Assembly (NCBI RefSeq): GCF_009695915.1
Contig: NZ_VUMZ01000003.1
Location: forward strand, 62,001 to 126,000
DNA: 64,000 nucleotides
DNA from: Hornefia butyriciproducens
GTDB lineage: Bacteria; Bacillota; Clostridia; Peptostreptococcales; Anaerovoracaceae
Direction: 5' to 3'
The translations under genes and the position numbers were made by a program. This document shows, piece by piece, positions 42,209 through 51,354 of this stretch. How positions within the stretch are numbered: the first letter of the stretch is position 1; every line of letters starts with the position of its first letter. The notes beneath the pieces are model-generated. The model was not told the DNA's origin. It did no database searches and saw nothing but the letters and a program-made list of their open reading frames with translations.

Positions 42209-42472
42209 TCAGTCGACGTATTTTCTGATGGTGTCGATCATTTCCTGGTCGGATTTGTAGTAGATGATCAGGTTTCCGCTGCTGTCCATCTCCAGCCTGT
42301 TCTCGGCGATCAGACCGTTGGAGCAGGCAGTCTGGAGAGCCTCGTCCATCTGCTTGTCGCTGAAGGCCCGGAAAGTGCCGTATTGGGCTCTCAGCGCATC
42401 CTGCACGTCAGCACGGCAGGCCTCCTTGCCGCTTGTAAAGAATTTCAGAATTGCCATATTCAGTGGTAGCAT
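42209..42472 (-). CDS. small hypothetical protein, winged-helix-like
   Basis: An 87-residue soluble protein: MAILKFFTSGKEACRADVQD, FSDKQMDEALQTACSNGLIAE, then two short strands (RLEMDSSGNLIIYYKS). Helix-helix-helix-wing order suggests a small winged helix, but no family is recognised. Its ribosome site GGAGGCG overlaps the end of the DMT permease gene, three bases upstream, so the two are cotranscribed. Confidence 0.6.
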   Translation of the reverse strand: MLPLNMAILKFFTSGKEACRADVQDALRAQYGTFRAFSDKQMDEALQTACSNGLIAENRLEMDSSGNLIIYYKSDQEMIDTIRKYVD

Positions 42473-42475
42473 AGT

Positions 42476-43567
42476 TTACGCCTCCTTTGTAGCCTTGTCC
42501 TGAGAAATAGCGAGGATGACGATACCAACGACCATGATGAGGGCGCCGACCCATCCCTGCCAGGGAATGGCGTAACCGTCAACACCGAAGACCAGTCCGA
42601 TGACAATGAAGCACCAGAAGGGACCCCAGAACGCATATGTGCCGTTGCAGCCCATGCCCAGCGCCGCGCCGCACATCGATGCTCCCTTGTACCAGAACTT
42701 GAAGGAGAAGGATGCGAACATACCGGCGATGAAGAACATCCAGATGGAAGGACCGTCTGTCAGAGCCGCGCCCAGAAGCCGGAAGCCGGTTCCGATTCTG
42801 TCTCCGCCCATAATGGAAAGGATGGAGACAAGGATAACCGCGTTCACGATTCCGGAAGTGCACTGACGGATGACAATCGCAACCTCATAGTCTACGATGC
42901 AGCACGCATAGCCTCCGACTGCGCCTTCGATACCCCAGCCGAGAGCTGCCAGGAACGCCGCGGCCATACCCAGAACAGCCTTGCCGTCGAAGGACAGTCC
43001 GGTCATGCCGGTGCTCCCGATGAGCACCGCTGCGCAGAAGCAGATCACGATACCGAGAATCATTCCTGCGGACAACTTCTGCTTATAAAGAAATCTTCCG
43101 ATAATCGCGCCGATTGCCGCGTTCAAAGCCGCGATCGGAACGATGATGGAACCCGCCATCTGCAGTCCGATTACATAACAGGTGGACGCGAAAGGTCCGC
43201 CGATGATCGCTGCGATGATCAGGATTCTTCCGGGTTTGGTTCTCAGGGACCGTTTGAAGTCTCCCAGACGACCGATGATCGCTGCGTAGATCAGAGACCA
43301 GACTGCGGAGCAGAGGTCGTTGACCGCAGCACCCAGTGCACTCAGCGTGTAGATCAGCGCGAACGCGGACAGACCCTTGGCGATGCCGGTTGCACCGTAG
43401 AAGTCAATCCAGACGCCGGACTCCATTCCATGCGTCATGAACGCGGTGTATCCACCGTAGAGGAAACCGGATAAAAGTGCGATCAGAATTCCTTTCTTGC
43501 GAAAAGACTTGTCGCGCGCTTCCTTTGCTGCCAGAGCATTTGCGGGAGCGTTTGCTAAGTTGCTCAT
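42476..43567 (-). CDS. DMT/EamA-type permease
   Basis: A 363-residue membrane protein with about ten helices in two EamA-like halves (KGILIALLSGFLYGGYTAF, PIAALNAAIGAIIGRFLY, GMILGIVICFCAAVLIGS, and GWVGALIMVVGIVILAIS at the end). The TIAKGLS-type segment and the IDFYGATGIAKGL stretch do not point to a known substrate. Its promoter faces away from the cut operon and holds a TTCCCC half-site like those near the cut promoter, so choline import or trimethylamine export is possible but unproven. Confidence 0.85.
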   Translation of the reverse strand: MSNLANAPANALAAKEARDKSFRKKGILIALLSGFLYGGYTAFMTHGMESGVWIDFYGATGIAKGLSAFALIYTLSALGAAVNDLCSAVWSLIYAAIIGRLGDFKRSLRTKPGRILIIAAIIGGPFASTCYVIGLQMAGSIIVPIAALNAAIGAIIGRFLYKQKLSAGMILGIVICFCAAVLIGSTGMTGLSFDGKAVLGMAAAFLAALGWGIEGAVGGYACCIVDYEVAIVIRQCTSGIVNAVILVSILSIMGGDRIGTGFRLLGAALTDGPSIWMFFIAGMFASFSFKFWYKGASMCGAALGMGCNGTYAFWGPFWCFIVIGLVFGVDGYAIPWQGWVGALIMVVGIVILAISQDKATKEA

Positions 43568-43643
43568 AATTTCACCTCACAAATAAAAATCAAAGAACTA
43601 ATACTTAGAATCGTTGGTTTCGATTCTTCACAATGTTGCGTTG

Positions 43644-43673
43644 ATTATACTCTAGGGGAAGTGGGGCGGTCAA
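43644..43673 (-). promoter_or_regulatory. promoter of the DMT permease gene with TTCCCC half-site
   Basis: Minus strand: TTGACC (plus 43668-43673), 18-base spacer, TATAAT (plus 43644-43649). The spacer contains ACTTCCCCTAGAG, one half of the dyad found at 43817 and 43995. Confidence 0.6.
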
Positions 43674-43816
43674 TGCTTTTTTCGGGGAATTCATCCGGAT
43701 CAAAGGAGAAACCGTACCGTCCGAAATGGCAGAATAAAGGAAACACAGCGGTTTCGTCAATTTCTTAACAAGAAGAAAAATTTTTGAGTCGCAATTTCCA
43801 GAATATGGCAATACTA

Positions 43817-43831
43817 TTCCCCAAGGGGGAA
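43817..43831. promoter_or_regulatory. TTCCCC-AAG-GGGGAA palindrome
   Basis: A perfect 6-bp inverted repeat with a 3-bp centre in the otherwise gene-free, AT-rich 43568-44085 interval. It resembles the dyad in the cut promoter and is probably a second site for the same regulator. The rest of the interval (43832-43988) shows poly-A/T runs and no gene. Confidence 0.6.
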
Positions 43832-43988
43832 GGTTTTTGTTTCATTTATGTAAAAATATTCCATAATAATTTTTTTTGTTCTGCCGCGGAATGCAAAAAA
43901 AAGCCCTGAAAACCCCAAAAAAATCAATAATTTTCAGAAAATTGAGCACCAAAAAGGGACCTCGTTCAGGTCGGGAGCATTTCCGTCA

Positions 43989-44019
43989 TTGACATTTCCG
44001 TAGGGGGAAACTGTAGAAT
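43989..44019 (+). promoter_or_regulatory. MerR-type promoter of the cut microcompartment operon
   Basis: TTGACA (43989-43994) and TAGAAT (44014-44019) with a 19-base spacer. In the spacer TTTCC (43995-43999) and GGAAA (44006-44010) form a dyad. The 9-mer CATTTCCGT occurs directly at 43979 and 43993. This is the only convincing promoter before the 18-gene operon. Confidence 0.75.
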
Positions 44020-44085
44020 CAAAGTAACTGAAATCAGATTAAAGAAGTGTAATCACATGGACTTTGCAGAAAGGAGCGATTACGT

Positions 44086-44388
44086 ATGAGCAGATATTAC
44101 GGCGAACAGGCAATCGGACTTGTCGAAACCATCGGCATGGTTCCTGCGCTGGATGCCTGTGACAAGATGCTGAAGGCTGCGGATGTGGAACTGATTTCCT
44201 ATGAAAATATCGGATCCACGCTGGTTACGATTATTGTCAAGGGCGATGTTGCGGCATGTAAAGCTTCCGTAGAGGCGGGCGCCAGAGCGGCGGCGGCGAT
44301 CGGAACGCTGACGGCGCAGAATGTAATGCCGCGGCCGATTCCGGATATCGGCGATATCGTATCTTGCCACGATGTCGATTGTTATTGA
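44086..44388 (+). CDS. BMC-H shell protein
   Basis: A 100-residue hexamer-forming shell protein of the PduA/EutM type: AIGLVETIGMVPALDACDKMLKAADVEL, a strand pair ISYENIGSTLVTIIVKGDVAACKAS and VMPRPIP before a short acidic C-terminus ending DVDCY. Core identifiers are VETIGMVPALDAC and GDVAACKASVEAG. BMC-H hexamers tile the facets and their central pores pass small metabolites. ATG at 44086 follows AAAGGAGCG. First gene of the cut operon. Confidence 0.93.
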   Translation: MSRYYGEQAIGLVETIGMVPALDACDKMLKAADVELISYENIGSTLVTIIVKGDVAACKASVEAGARAAAAIGTLTAQNVMPRPIPDIGDIVSCHDVDCY

Positions 44389-44417
44389 TTTCGATACAGT
44401 ACAGGAAGGATTTAAAC

Positions 44418-44732
44418 ATGAGTAATAAAGGTCAGGGACAGGCATTGGGTATGATTGAGACCTTCGGACTGGTATTCATGCTTCAGGCGGCGGATGCGAT
44501 GGTGAAAGCCGCAGAGGTGGAAGTCGTCGGTTATGAAAATACCGCGTCCGGCTACATCTCAATTCTTACGAGAGGCGACGTTGCGGCCTGCAAGTCGGCG
44601 GTCGAAGCCGGAATCAAGGCCGTTGAAGAGATGGGCGCGGAGGTGTACAGTTCCTGCGTTATCGCGACGCCCCATCCGGGACTGGAAAAGATCATTGAGA
44701 GATATACACTGGATAAGCTGTTGCCGTATTAG
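44418..44732 (+). CDS. BMC-H shell protein
   Basis: A 104-residue BMC-H protein: ALGMIETFGLVFMLQAADAM, VEVVGYENTASGYISILTRGD and VYSSCVIATPHPGLEKII, with a short C-terminal extension (ERYTLDKLLPY). ATG at 44418 follows AGGAAGGA; an earlier in-frame start overlaps the preceding gene and adds non-family residues. The loop around NTASGYIS differs from the other three BMC-H proteins, so its pore lining should differ. Confidence 0.92.
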   Translation: MSNKGQGQALGMIETFGLVFMLQAADAMVKAAEVEVVGYENTASGYISILTRGDVAACKSAVEAGIKAVEEMGAEVYSSCVIATPHPGLEKIIERYTLDKLLPY

Positions 44733-44755
44733 AGATGTGACTGGAGGGAGTGACG

Positions 44756-46252
44756 ATGATGAATATCATAGACAATGATTTGCTCTCCATCCAGGAAGCG
44801 CGTATTCTGGCGGAAAACGCGGGCGGCGTGCAGGCGGAACTTGCTTTGTTCACGCAGGAACAGCTTGACCGGATCGTGGAAGCCATGGCGGACGCAGTCG
44901 AGCCCCACGTCGAGGAACTCGCAGTGCTGTCCAGCGAAGAGACTGATTACGGCAACTGGAAAGACAAGTATGCGAAGGATCGCTTTGTCTGCGGCTATCT
45001 GCGTGAGCAGCTGCGGGGAATGCGGTGTGTCGGCGTGATCGGCGAGAACCCCGAGAAGGGGCTGATGGACGTCGGTGTTCCCGTGGGCGTGATCGTGGCG
45101 CTCTGTCCGGCAACGAGCCCGGTATCGACGACGATTTACAAAGCGCTGATTGCAGTGAAGGCCGGAAATCCGATCATCTTTTCGCCGCATCCCAGAGCGA
45201 GAGACACAATCGGAAGAGCGCTGGATATCATGATTGAGGCCGCGGAGGCCAGCGGGCTTCCGGAGGGAGCACTCAGTTATCTGCATACCGTGACCAAAAG
45301 CGGTACTGTGGAGCTGATGCATCATCCTTCCACATCGCTTCTCCTGATTACTGGTGTACCGGGAATGCTCGATGAAGCGTACGAAGCGAGAAAACCGCTG
45401 ATTTACGGCGGAGCCGGAAACGGTCCGGCATTTATCGAAAGAACCGCAGACGTGCGTCAGGCGGTTCGGGACATCATCAGCAGCAAGACCTTTGATAACG
45501 GCCTTCTGCCGGCGGCGGAGCAGTCCGTCGTAGTCGATGCTCCCGTCGCGGAACAGGTCAGAGCAGAGTTCATGGCGAATCATGCGTACTTCATGACTGA
45601 ATGTGAATCCGAGCAGCTGGCGAAGCTGATCTTCAATTCTGACGGCTCGGCCAACACCACGCTGGTGGGAGTTACGGCGGAGACGCTGGCGAAGAGAGCC
45701 GGGTTCAGCATTCCTCCGGAAACGGTGCTCCTGGTTTCGGAGCAGAAGTATGCGTCGCAGGAGAATCCATATGCGAGGGAGAAACTGGCGCCGGTAGTGG
45801 CGTTCTTCATCGAAGATGACTGGGAACACGCCTGTGAGAAGTGCATCGAGCTGCTGCTGAAGGACAGACGCGGACACACGCTGGTCATCCATTCAACGGA
45901 CGGCGATGTGATCCGGCAGTTCATGCTTCGCAAACCGGTCGGAAGGATACTTGTCAATACGCCTGCAACCTTCGGGAGCATGGGAGCATCCACTAATATG
46001 TTTCCGGCGATGACTCTCGGCAGCGGCTCGTCCGGACTGGGGATCACCTCAGACAATGTGTCTCCGAGAAATCTGATTTATGTCAGGAAGGTGGGATTCG
46101 GCGTCCGGAGCGTGGAGACGGCGGATCGTGAATTCTTCGGAAGAGACCGGCTCCCGGATAAACCGAGAATAAAGACGCAGGATATTGAAACTGCGGAACA
46201 GGTCAGGGTAATACAGGGACTTCTCAGGGAGGCTGTGGAACAGAAGAACTGA
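44756..46252 (+). CDS. aldehyde dehydrogenase-like protein lacking the catalytic cysteine
   Basis: A 498-residue member of the EutE/PduP CoA-acylating aldehyde dehydrogenase family. NAD and structural segments are kept (CPATSPVSTTIYKALIAVK, GGAGNGPAFIERTADV, GSMGASTNMFPAMTLGSGS). At the active site, however, it reads FDNGLLPAAEQS where the family has FDxGTxCASEQ: Pro252 replaces the nucleophilic cysteine. The second paralogue (56123) has Cys251 at the same point. The reading frame is intact, so it is not a decaying gene. It probably has a structural, regulatory or binding role in the compartment. ATG 44756 follows GGAGGG. Confidence 0.88.
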   Translation: MMNIIDNDLLSIQEARILAENAGGVQAELALFTQEQLDRIVEAMADAVEPHVEELAVLSSEETDYGNWKDKYAKDRFVCGYLREQLRGMRCVGVIGENPEKGLMDVGVPVGVIVALCPATSPVSTTIYKALIAVKAGNPIIFSPHPRARDTIGRALDIMIEAAEASGLPEGALSYLHTVTKSGTVELMHHPSTSLLLITGVPGMLDEAYEARKPLIYGGAGNGPAFIERTADVRQAVRDIISSKTFDNGLLPAAEQSVVVDAPVAEQVRAEFMANHAYFMTECESEQLAKLIFNSDGSANTTLVGVTAETLAKRAGFSIPPETVLLVSEQKYASQENPYAREKLAPVVAFFIEDDWEHACEKCIELLLKDRRGHTLVIHSTDGDVIRQFMLRKPVGRILVNTPATFGSMGASTNMFPAMTLGSGSSGLGITSDNVSPRNLIYVRKVGFGVRSVETADREFFGRDRLPDKPRIKTQDIETAEQVRVIQGLLREAVEQKN

Positions 46253-46311
46253 GGAGAGTAAATAACATATAAGAACAAGGTGGAAACCTGAAACGAAAGA
46301 GAGGTAACCCA

Positions 46312-48882
46312 TTGGACATTCGTGATTTTTCAAACAAACTGGCGGAAGCTACGAAAGACATGTCGGCGGAAGAGCGCAACGCACTGAAGTCCATGTTTGA
46401 GAATGTTACTAAAGAAATGGAACGTAAGGAAGCGGCAGCTCCGGCGCAGGCGGCAGCGCAGCCAGCCGCGGCAGCTCCGGCTCCGTCTTCTCCGGACTGG
46501 CAGCCGGACGGACCTACGCCAAGAATCAAAGCGCTGAAGGATAACTACAGAAAGCAGGTTCCGTCGATTTCCACATACCGCGCGAGAGCGGTCACAGAAA
46601 TCACAAAGGCGAATCCCGGAATGCCGAAGATCATTCTGAGAGCCAAGGCGTTCCGCCACTGCTGCGAGACTGCTCCACTGATCATTCAGGATAATGAGCT
46701 GATCGTCGGAAATCCGACGGGCGGTCCCCGTGTCGGCGCGTTTGCTCCGGACATCGCATGGAAATGGATGAGAGACGAGCTGGATACCATCGGAACCAGA
46801 GACCAGGATCCGTTCTACATTTCTGATGAAGATAAGAAATACATGAAAGAGGAACTGTTCCCCTTCTGGGAAGGAAAATCCGTTGACGAGTACTGTGAAG
46901 ACCAGTACAAGGAATGCGGCGGCTGGGAACTTTCCGGCGAATCCTTTGTTTCAGACTGTTCCTATCACGCGCAGAACGGAGGCGGCGATTCCAACCCCGG
47001 ATACGACGTGATCCTGATGAAGAAGGGCATGAAGGACATCCAGCAGGAGGCGAGAGAGCATCTGAAGGAACTGGATTACGCCAACCCGACGGATATTGAT
47101 AAAATCTACTTCTATAAAGGCGTGATCGACACGACTGAAGGCGTCATGATCTACGCGAAAAGACTGTCTGATTATGCTGCGCAGCTGGCGGGACAGTGCA
47201 CCGATCCGACGAGGAAAGCAGAACTCCTGAAGATCTCAGAGATCAACGCCAAGGTTCCCGCTAACAAGCCGGAAACCTTCTGGGAAGCTATTCAGGCAGT
47301 CTGGACCGTCGAGTCCCTGCTTCCGGTAGAGGAAAATCAGACCGGCATGTCCATCGGACGTGTGGACCAGTATATGTATCCGTTCTACAAGGCGGATATG
47401 GAGTCCGGCAGAATGAATCAGTTTCAGGCGTTTGAACTGGCGAGCTGCATGCTGATCAAGATGTCCGAGATGATGTGGGTAACCAGTGAAGGCGCATCCA
47501 AGTTCTTCGCCGGATATCAGCCCTTTGTTAACATGTGCGTAGGCGGCGTTACCCGTGAGGGTGTCGACGCGACCAACGATCTGACCTACCTGCTGATGGA
47601 CGCGGTGAGATTCACGAAGATTTATCAGCCGTCGCTGGCCTGCCGGATTCACAACAAATCGCCTCAGAAGTACATGGAGAAGATAGTAGACGTCGTAAGA
47701 GCGGGAATGGGATTCCCGGCCTGCCATTTCGACGATACTCATATTAAGATGATGCTTGCCAAGGGAGTGTCGATTGAGGACGCGAGAGATTACTGCCTGA
47801 TGGGCTGTGTAGAACCGCAGAAGTCCGGAAGACTGTATCAGTGGACCTCCACCTCCTATACCCAGTGGCCGATCTGCATCGAGCTGGTGCTGAATCACGG
47901 TGTACCTCTCTGGTACGGTAAGCAGGTCACACCTGATCTTGGTCCTCTCACGCAGTATAAGACTTATGAGGACTTTGACAAAGCGGTCAAGGCGCAGATC
48001 CAGTATATCACCAAGTGGACTGCCGTTATGACGGTAATCTCCCAGAGAGTACAGAGAGATCTGGCGCCGAAGCCGCTGATGTCCATCATGTTCGAAGGCT
48101 GCATGGAGAAGGGCAGAGGCGTTGAGGCCGGCGGCGCGATGTACAATTACGGACCGGGCGTCGTCTGGAGCGGACTCGCGACCTATGCGGATTCAATGGC
48201 GGCGATTAAGAAACTGGTATTCGATGACAAAAAATATACGCTGGAGCAGTTGAACGAGGGCCTGAAGGCAGATTTCGTCGGCTACGAGCAGATGAGAGCG
48301 GACTGCCTGGCAGCGCCGAAATACGGAAATGATGACGATTATGCAGATCTCATCTGCACGGATCTGATCAACTTCACCGAGATGGAACACCGCAAGTACA
48401 AGACTCTGTTCGCGCAGATGTCCCACGGAACGCTGTCCATCTCCAACAATACGCCGTTCGGACAGATGACCGGCGCCTCCGCTAACGGACGGAAAGCGTG
48501 GACGCCGCTGTCGGATGGAATTTCTCCGACACAGGGCGCAGACAAGAAGGGACCGACGGCCATCATCAAGTCCGTCTCGAAGATGTCTAACGACAACATG
48601 AACATCGGCCTGGTGCACAACTTCAAGCTGATGCCGGGAATCCTGGATACACCGGAGGGCGAACAGGGTCTGATCACTCTGCTGAGAACCGCCTGCCTGT
48701 TCGGGAACGGCGAGATGCAGTTCAACTACGTGAACAATGAAGACATGATTGCTGCACAGAAGGATCCGGACAGCTACAGAGATCTGGTTGTTCGTGTCGC
48801 CGGTTACAGTGCATTCTTCACGGAACTGTGCAAGGACGTGCAGGATGAGATTATCAGCAGAACCATGCTGACACATTTTTAA
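46312..48882 (+). CDS. cutC: choline trimethylamine-lyase, glycyl radical enzyme
   Basis: Splits choline into trimethylamine and acetaldehyde. The 856-residue protein has the residues known from Desulfovibrio CutC, all shifted by ten: Tyr218 and Asp226 (YHAQNGGGD), Phe399 and Phe405 (FAGYQPF), catalytic Cys499 and Glu501 ([10 protein letters not shown]), Thr512 and Tyr516 (WTSTSY), and radical Gly831 in [10 protein letters not shown]. That set marks choline lyase rather than glycerol or propanediol dehydratase. Residues 1-40 form an amphipathic helix ([19 protein letters not shown]) and an Ala/Pro linker follows, a cargo-targeting extension. Start is TTG at 46312 after AGAGAGG. The activase gene follows. 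Confidence 0.97.
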   Translation: MDIRDFSNKLAEATKDMSAEERNALKSMFENVTKEMERKEAAAPAQAAAQPAAAAPAPSSPDWQPDGPTPRIKALKDNYRKQVPSISTYRARAVTEITKANPGMPKIILRAKAFRHCCETAPLIIQDNELIVGNPTGGPRVGAFAPDIAWKWMRDELDTIGTRDQDPFYISDEDKKYMKEELFPFWEGKSVDEYCEDQYKECGGWELSGESFVSDCSYHAQNGGGDSNPGYDVILMKKGMKDIQQEAREHLKELDYANPTDIDKIYFYKGVIDTTEGVMIYAKRLSDYAAQLAGQCTDPTRKAELLKISEINAKVPANKPETFWEAIQAVWTVESLLPVEENQTGMSIGRVDQYMYPFYKADMESGRMNQFQAFELASCMLIKMSEMMWVTSEGASKFFAGYQPFVNMCVGGVTREGVDATNDLTYLLMDAVRFTKIYQPSLACRIHNKSPQKYMEKIVDVVRAGMGFPACHFDDTHIKMMLAKGVSIEDARDYCLMGCVEPQKSGRLYQWTSTSYTQWPICIELVLNHGVPLWYGKQVTPDLGPLTQYKTYEDFDKAVKAQIQYITKWTAVMTVISQRVQRDLAPKPLMSIMFEGCMEKGRGVEAGGAMYNYGPGVVWSGLATYADSMAAIKKLVFDDKKYTLEQLNEGLKADFVGYEQMRADCLAAPKYGNDDDYADLICTDLINFTEMEHRKYKTLFAQMSHGTLSISNNTPFGQMTGASANGRKAWTPLSDGISPTQGADKKGPTAIIKSVSKMSNDNMNIGLVHNFKLMPGILDTPEGEQGLITLLRTACLFGNGEMQFNYVNNEDMIAAQKDPDSYRDLVVRVAGYSAFFTELCKDVQDEIISRTMLTHF

Positions 48883-48913
48883 ACAACAGTAATATAAGCA
48901 GGAGTTCAGCATA

Positions 48914-49858
48914 ATGAGCGGCAACGGAGAAGCGCTGGAGCGTAAAGCTACTATATTCAACATACAAAAATATAATATGCACGACGGTCCGGGGGTAAGG
49001 ACGCTGGTATTTTTCAAAGGCTGTCCGCTTCGCTGTAAATGGTGTGCCAATCCGGAGGGACTGGAACGAAAGTTCCAGGTCATGTTCAAGAAAGACGCCT
49101 GTGTAAGCTGCGGGGCATGCGTTCCGGTGTGCCCCAAAGGCATTCACAGCATTACGGCGCAGGGACATACTGTGAATCGGGAAATCGACTGCATCGGATG
49201 CCGGAAGTGCATGGATGCCTGTTTGTATAACGCGCTGGACATTGCCGGAGAGGTTCAGACCATTTCGAAAATCATGGATGTGGTACTGGAGGATCGGATG
49301 TTCTACGATATGTCCGGCGGAGGTATGACCCTGGGCGGCGGCGAATGCACGGCGCAGCCTGAGGCATGTCTCAGTCTCCTGCAGACAGCAAAACAGAACG
49401 GCGTTAATACTGCGATCGAGACCTGCGGCTATACGCCCCACGACAAACTGATGAAAATCGCGGAATATGTGGATCTGTTCCTGTTTGACATCAAGCATTT
49501 CAATTCGGACAGGCACAGTGAACTGACAGGCGTCAGAAACGAAATCATCCTGAAAAATCTTACGGAGCTTCTGAATACAAAGCATAATGTAAAGATCAGG
49601 ATGCCGATGCTGAAGGGTGTGAACGACAGTCGTGAAGAGATCGAGAATACAATGAAATTCCTGCTTCCTTTCAAGGATATGAAGAATTTCAAGGGAATCG
49701 ATCTGTTGCCGTATCACAAGATGGGAGTAAACAAGTACGGACAGCTTGATATGGAATACCAGATCAAGGAGGATCCGAGTCTTTCACAGGAGGACCTGGA
49801 TCGCATTGAAGGTTATATCAAACCGTTCGATCTGCCGGTTTCAGTGATCCGGCACTAG
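48914..49858 (+). CDS. cutD: CutC-activating enzyme, radical SAM
   Basis: Installs the glycyl radical on CutC. The 314-residue protein has the GRE-activase pattern: [16 protein letters not shown], the radical SAM cluster motif CPLRCKWC (CxxxCxxC), and an inserted ferredoxin-like domain with two sets, [14 protein letters not shown] and [11 protein letters not shown]. The SAM-binding stretch [15 protein letters not shown] follows, then [16 protein letters not shown]. The two extra clusters are normal for CutD-type activases. It lies 31 bases after cutC and is followed by a EutS-like shell gene. Confidence 0.96.
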   Translation: MSGNGEALERKATIFNIQKYNMHDGPGVRTLVFFKGCPLRCKWCANPEGLERKFQVMFKKDACVSCGACVPVCPKGIHSITAQGHTVNREIDCIGCRKCMDACLYNALDIAGEVQTISKIMDVVLEDRMFYDMSGGGMTLGGGECTAQPEACLSLLQTAKQNGVNTAIETCGYTPHDKLMKIAEYVDLFLFDIKHFNSDRHSELTGVRNEIILKNLTELLNTKHNVKIRMPMLKGVNDSREEIENTMKFLLPFKDMKNFKGIDLLPYHKMGVNKYGQLDMEYQIKEDPSLSQEDLDRIEGYIKPFDLPVSVIRH

Positions 49859-49881
49859 ACAGTTATTTTTCTGAGGTAGCT

Positions 49882-50241
49882 ATGGGTGTAATCAAGGAAA
49901 CAAATGATGAACTGCAGCGTGTCATAGAGGAATCGGTTCCCGGCAAACAGGTGACCATTGCTCATGTCATCGCCGCGCCCATGACGGACATCTACGAACG
50001 TCTTGGGATTGACGAGGCGGGAGCCATCGGCATCCTGACTTTGTCTCCCTATGAGACGGCGATCATTGCGGCTGATATCGCGACGAAAGCTGCGGATGTC
50101 CAGATCGGCTTCCTCGACAGATTTACAGGCTCTGTCGTCATTTCCGGAGACGTGCAGAGCGTGGAGACGGCGCTGCAGGCGGTAACGGACACCTTGTGCA
50201 ATCTGCTGGGATTCAGTACAGTGGAGGTTACAAAGACCTGA
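49882..50241 (+). CDS. EutS/PduU-like BMC shell protein
   Basis: A 119-residue permuted BMC-domain protein: [59 protein letters not shown] and [15 protein letters not shown]. Third EutS-like protein of the window; the other two are in the satellite at 37802-38636. The stop codon overlaps the ATG of the EutP-like GTPase gene, the same pairing of EutS-like and EutP-like genes as in the satellite. Confidence 0.92.
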   Translation: MGVIKETNDELQRVIEESVPGKQVTIAHVIAAPMTDIYERLGIDEAGAIGILTLSPYETAIIAADIATKAADVQIGFLDRFTGSVVISGDVQSVETALQAVTDTLCNLLGFSTVEVTKT

Positions 50242-50717
50242 TGCGCAAAATAATGGTGATCGGTACCGGAAAGTCCGGAAAGACGGCATTGGTGGATGCC
50301 ATCAACGGAGAAAAACGACCGCCGAGAAAAACGCAGGATATGATATTCGGAAAATACACCATAGACGTTCCGGGTGCATACCTGGAAAATCCCTGGATGT
50401 ACAAGCATCTCATATCCGCGGCACAGAACAATGCGGGACATATTCTGATTCTTGTGGATCAGAGCAATCCCGTCGACAAATATTCTCATGGATTCGCGAA
50501 GGTTTTCCGCTACCCGGTTACGGGAGTGATTACCAAATGTGATCTTCATCCGGAGAATGAGGAGACATGCCGGAAACAGCTGAAATACATCGGCGTTGAG
50601 GAGCCTTATTTCCGGGTCAGTGTGAAAACGGGCGAAGGCATAGAGGAACTGAAGGAATACGTGCTGAAAGACATCATTGAAAGGTCGAAGAAACATGAAA
50701 TTCATAACGGAAGATGA
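50241..50717 (+). CDS. EutP/PduV-like GTPase
   Basis: A 158-residue Ras-like protein: P-loop IMVIGTGKSGKTALVDAI, a short switch region, DVPGAYLENPWMYKHL and GVITKCDLHPENEE (TKxD). EutP/PduV proteins are thought to help position or assemble microcompartments. ATG at 50241 overlaps the stop of the shell gene; the longer frame upstream lacks family similarity. Its last 23 bases overlap the EutT-like gene. Confidence 0.88.
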   Translation: MRKIMVIGTGKSGKTALVDAINGEKRPPRKTQDMIFGKYTIDVPGAYLENPWMYKHLISAAQNNAGHILILVDQSNPVDKYSHGFAKVFRYPVTGVITKCDLHPENEETCRKQLKYIGVEEPYFRVSVKTGEGIEELKEYVLKDIIERSKKHEIHNGR

Positions 50718-51354
50718 TCTGAGAGACATCTACAGAAAAGATCCTTTTACAAGCTATGAAATCCAGCCGGGCGCCAGACTGACTCCGGGCGCCAGACAGT
50801 TCCTGCAGGACAGACAGATCAATGTATTCGCAGACGGAACAGCGATGCACGTCGGCGATGGAGTCGTGGCAGGCAGAGAGCCGGGTGTCGGCACTCCGGA
50901 TCTTCTGAAGGACAGAAGGCTGGGAGCGTGTCTGAAATCCGCAGAGGCCCTGTTTCTTCTGACCGCATCGGAGCTGATGGAACTCGACGTGGTTCTGGCG
51001 CAGGAGGTTCTGCAGCTTGGCAGAAAGTTCGAGGAAATCAAGTACATGGCGAAGGAGGGGAAGACCTTCGAGCCGGTTCCGTTCAGAACATGCGGAGGAA
51101 TGACGGCGGAGACATTCTGCTGTGACATAGGCGACTGCTTTGATATCACAGAATTCCATATGCAGACAGAGAAGGGGCGGCAGATTCTGCTGCTGCACCG
51201 GCTGCGCTGCGAGCTTTATGAGGTGCAGGTCACCGTTATGGAAGTCCGTTGTACCAACAAGGCAGTGACAGAAAGACTGAATCAGATCATCAACTGCATT
51301 TCGCAGCTGATATGCAAGGCCTTTGGAGGGGGAGAATGTCTGAGAAACGAGTAA
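50695..51354 (+). CDS. EutT-like protein without the cysteine metal site
   Basis: A 219-residue homologue of the corrinoid adenosyltransferase EutT: KFITEDDLRDIYRKDP and ARLTPGARQFLQDRQINVF at the N-terminus, and a C-terminal helical part with KGRQILLLHRLRCELYEVQV. Salmonella EutT has a metal-binding H-x11-CCxxC motif between these; here the region (VAGREPGVGTPDLLKDRRLG) has no cysteine, although a CCDIGDC group appears later near residue 145. CutC needs no cobalamin, so classical EutT activity is not expected. It may have a structural or other nucleotide-binding role. Confidence 0.7.
   Translation: MKFITEDDLRDIYRKDPFTSYEIQPGARLTPGARQFLQDRQINVFADGTAMHVGDGVVAGREPGVGTPDLLKDRRLGACLKSAEALFLLTASELMELDVVLAQEVLQLGRKFEEIKYMAKEGKTFEPVPFRTCGGMTAETFCCDIGDCFDITEFHMQTEKGRQILLLHRLRCELYEVQVTVMEVRCTNKAVTERLNQIINCISQLICKAFGGGECLRNE

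Noticed and set aside
50695-51354. Corrinoid adenosyltransferase (true EutT)
   Set aside because: The diagnostic histidine/cysteine metal motif is absent and no cobalamin-dependent enzyme is encoded in the operon.
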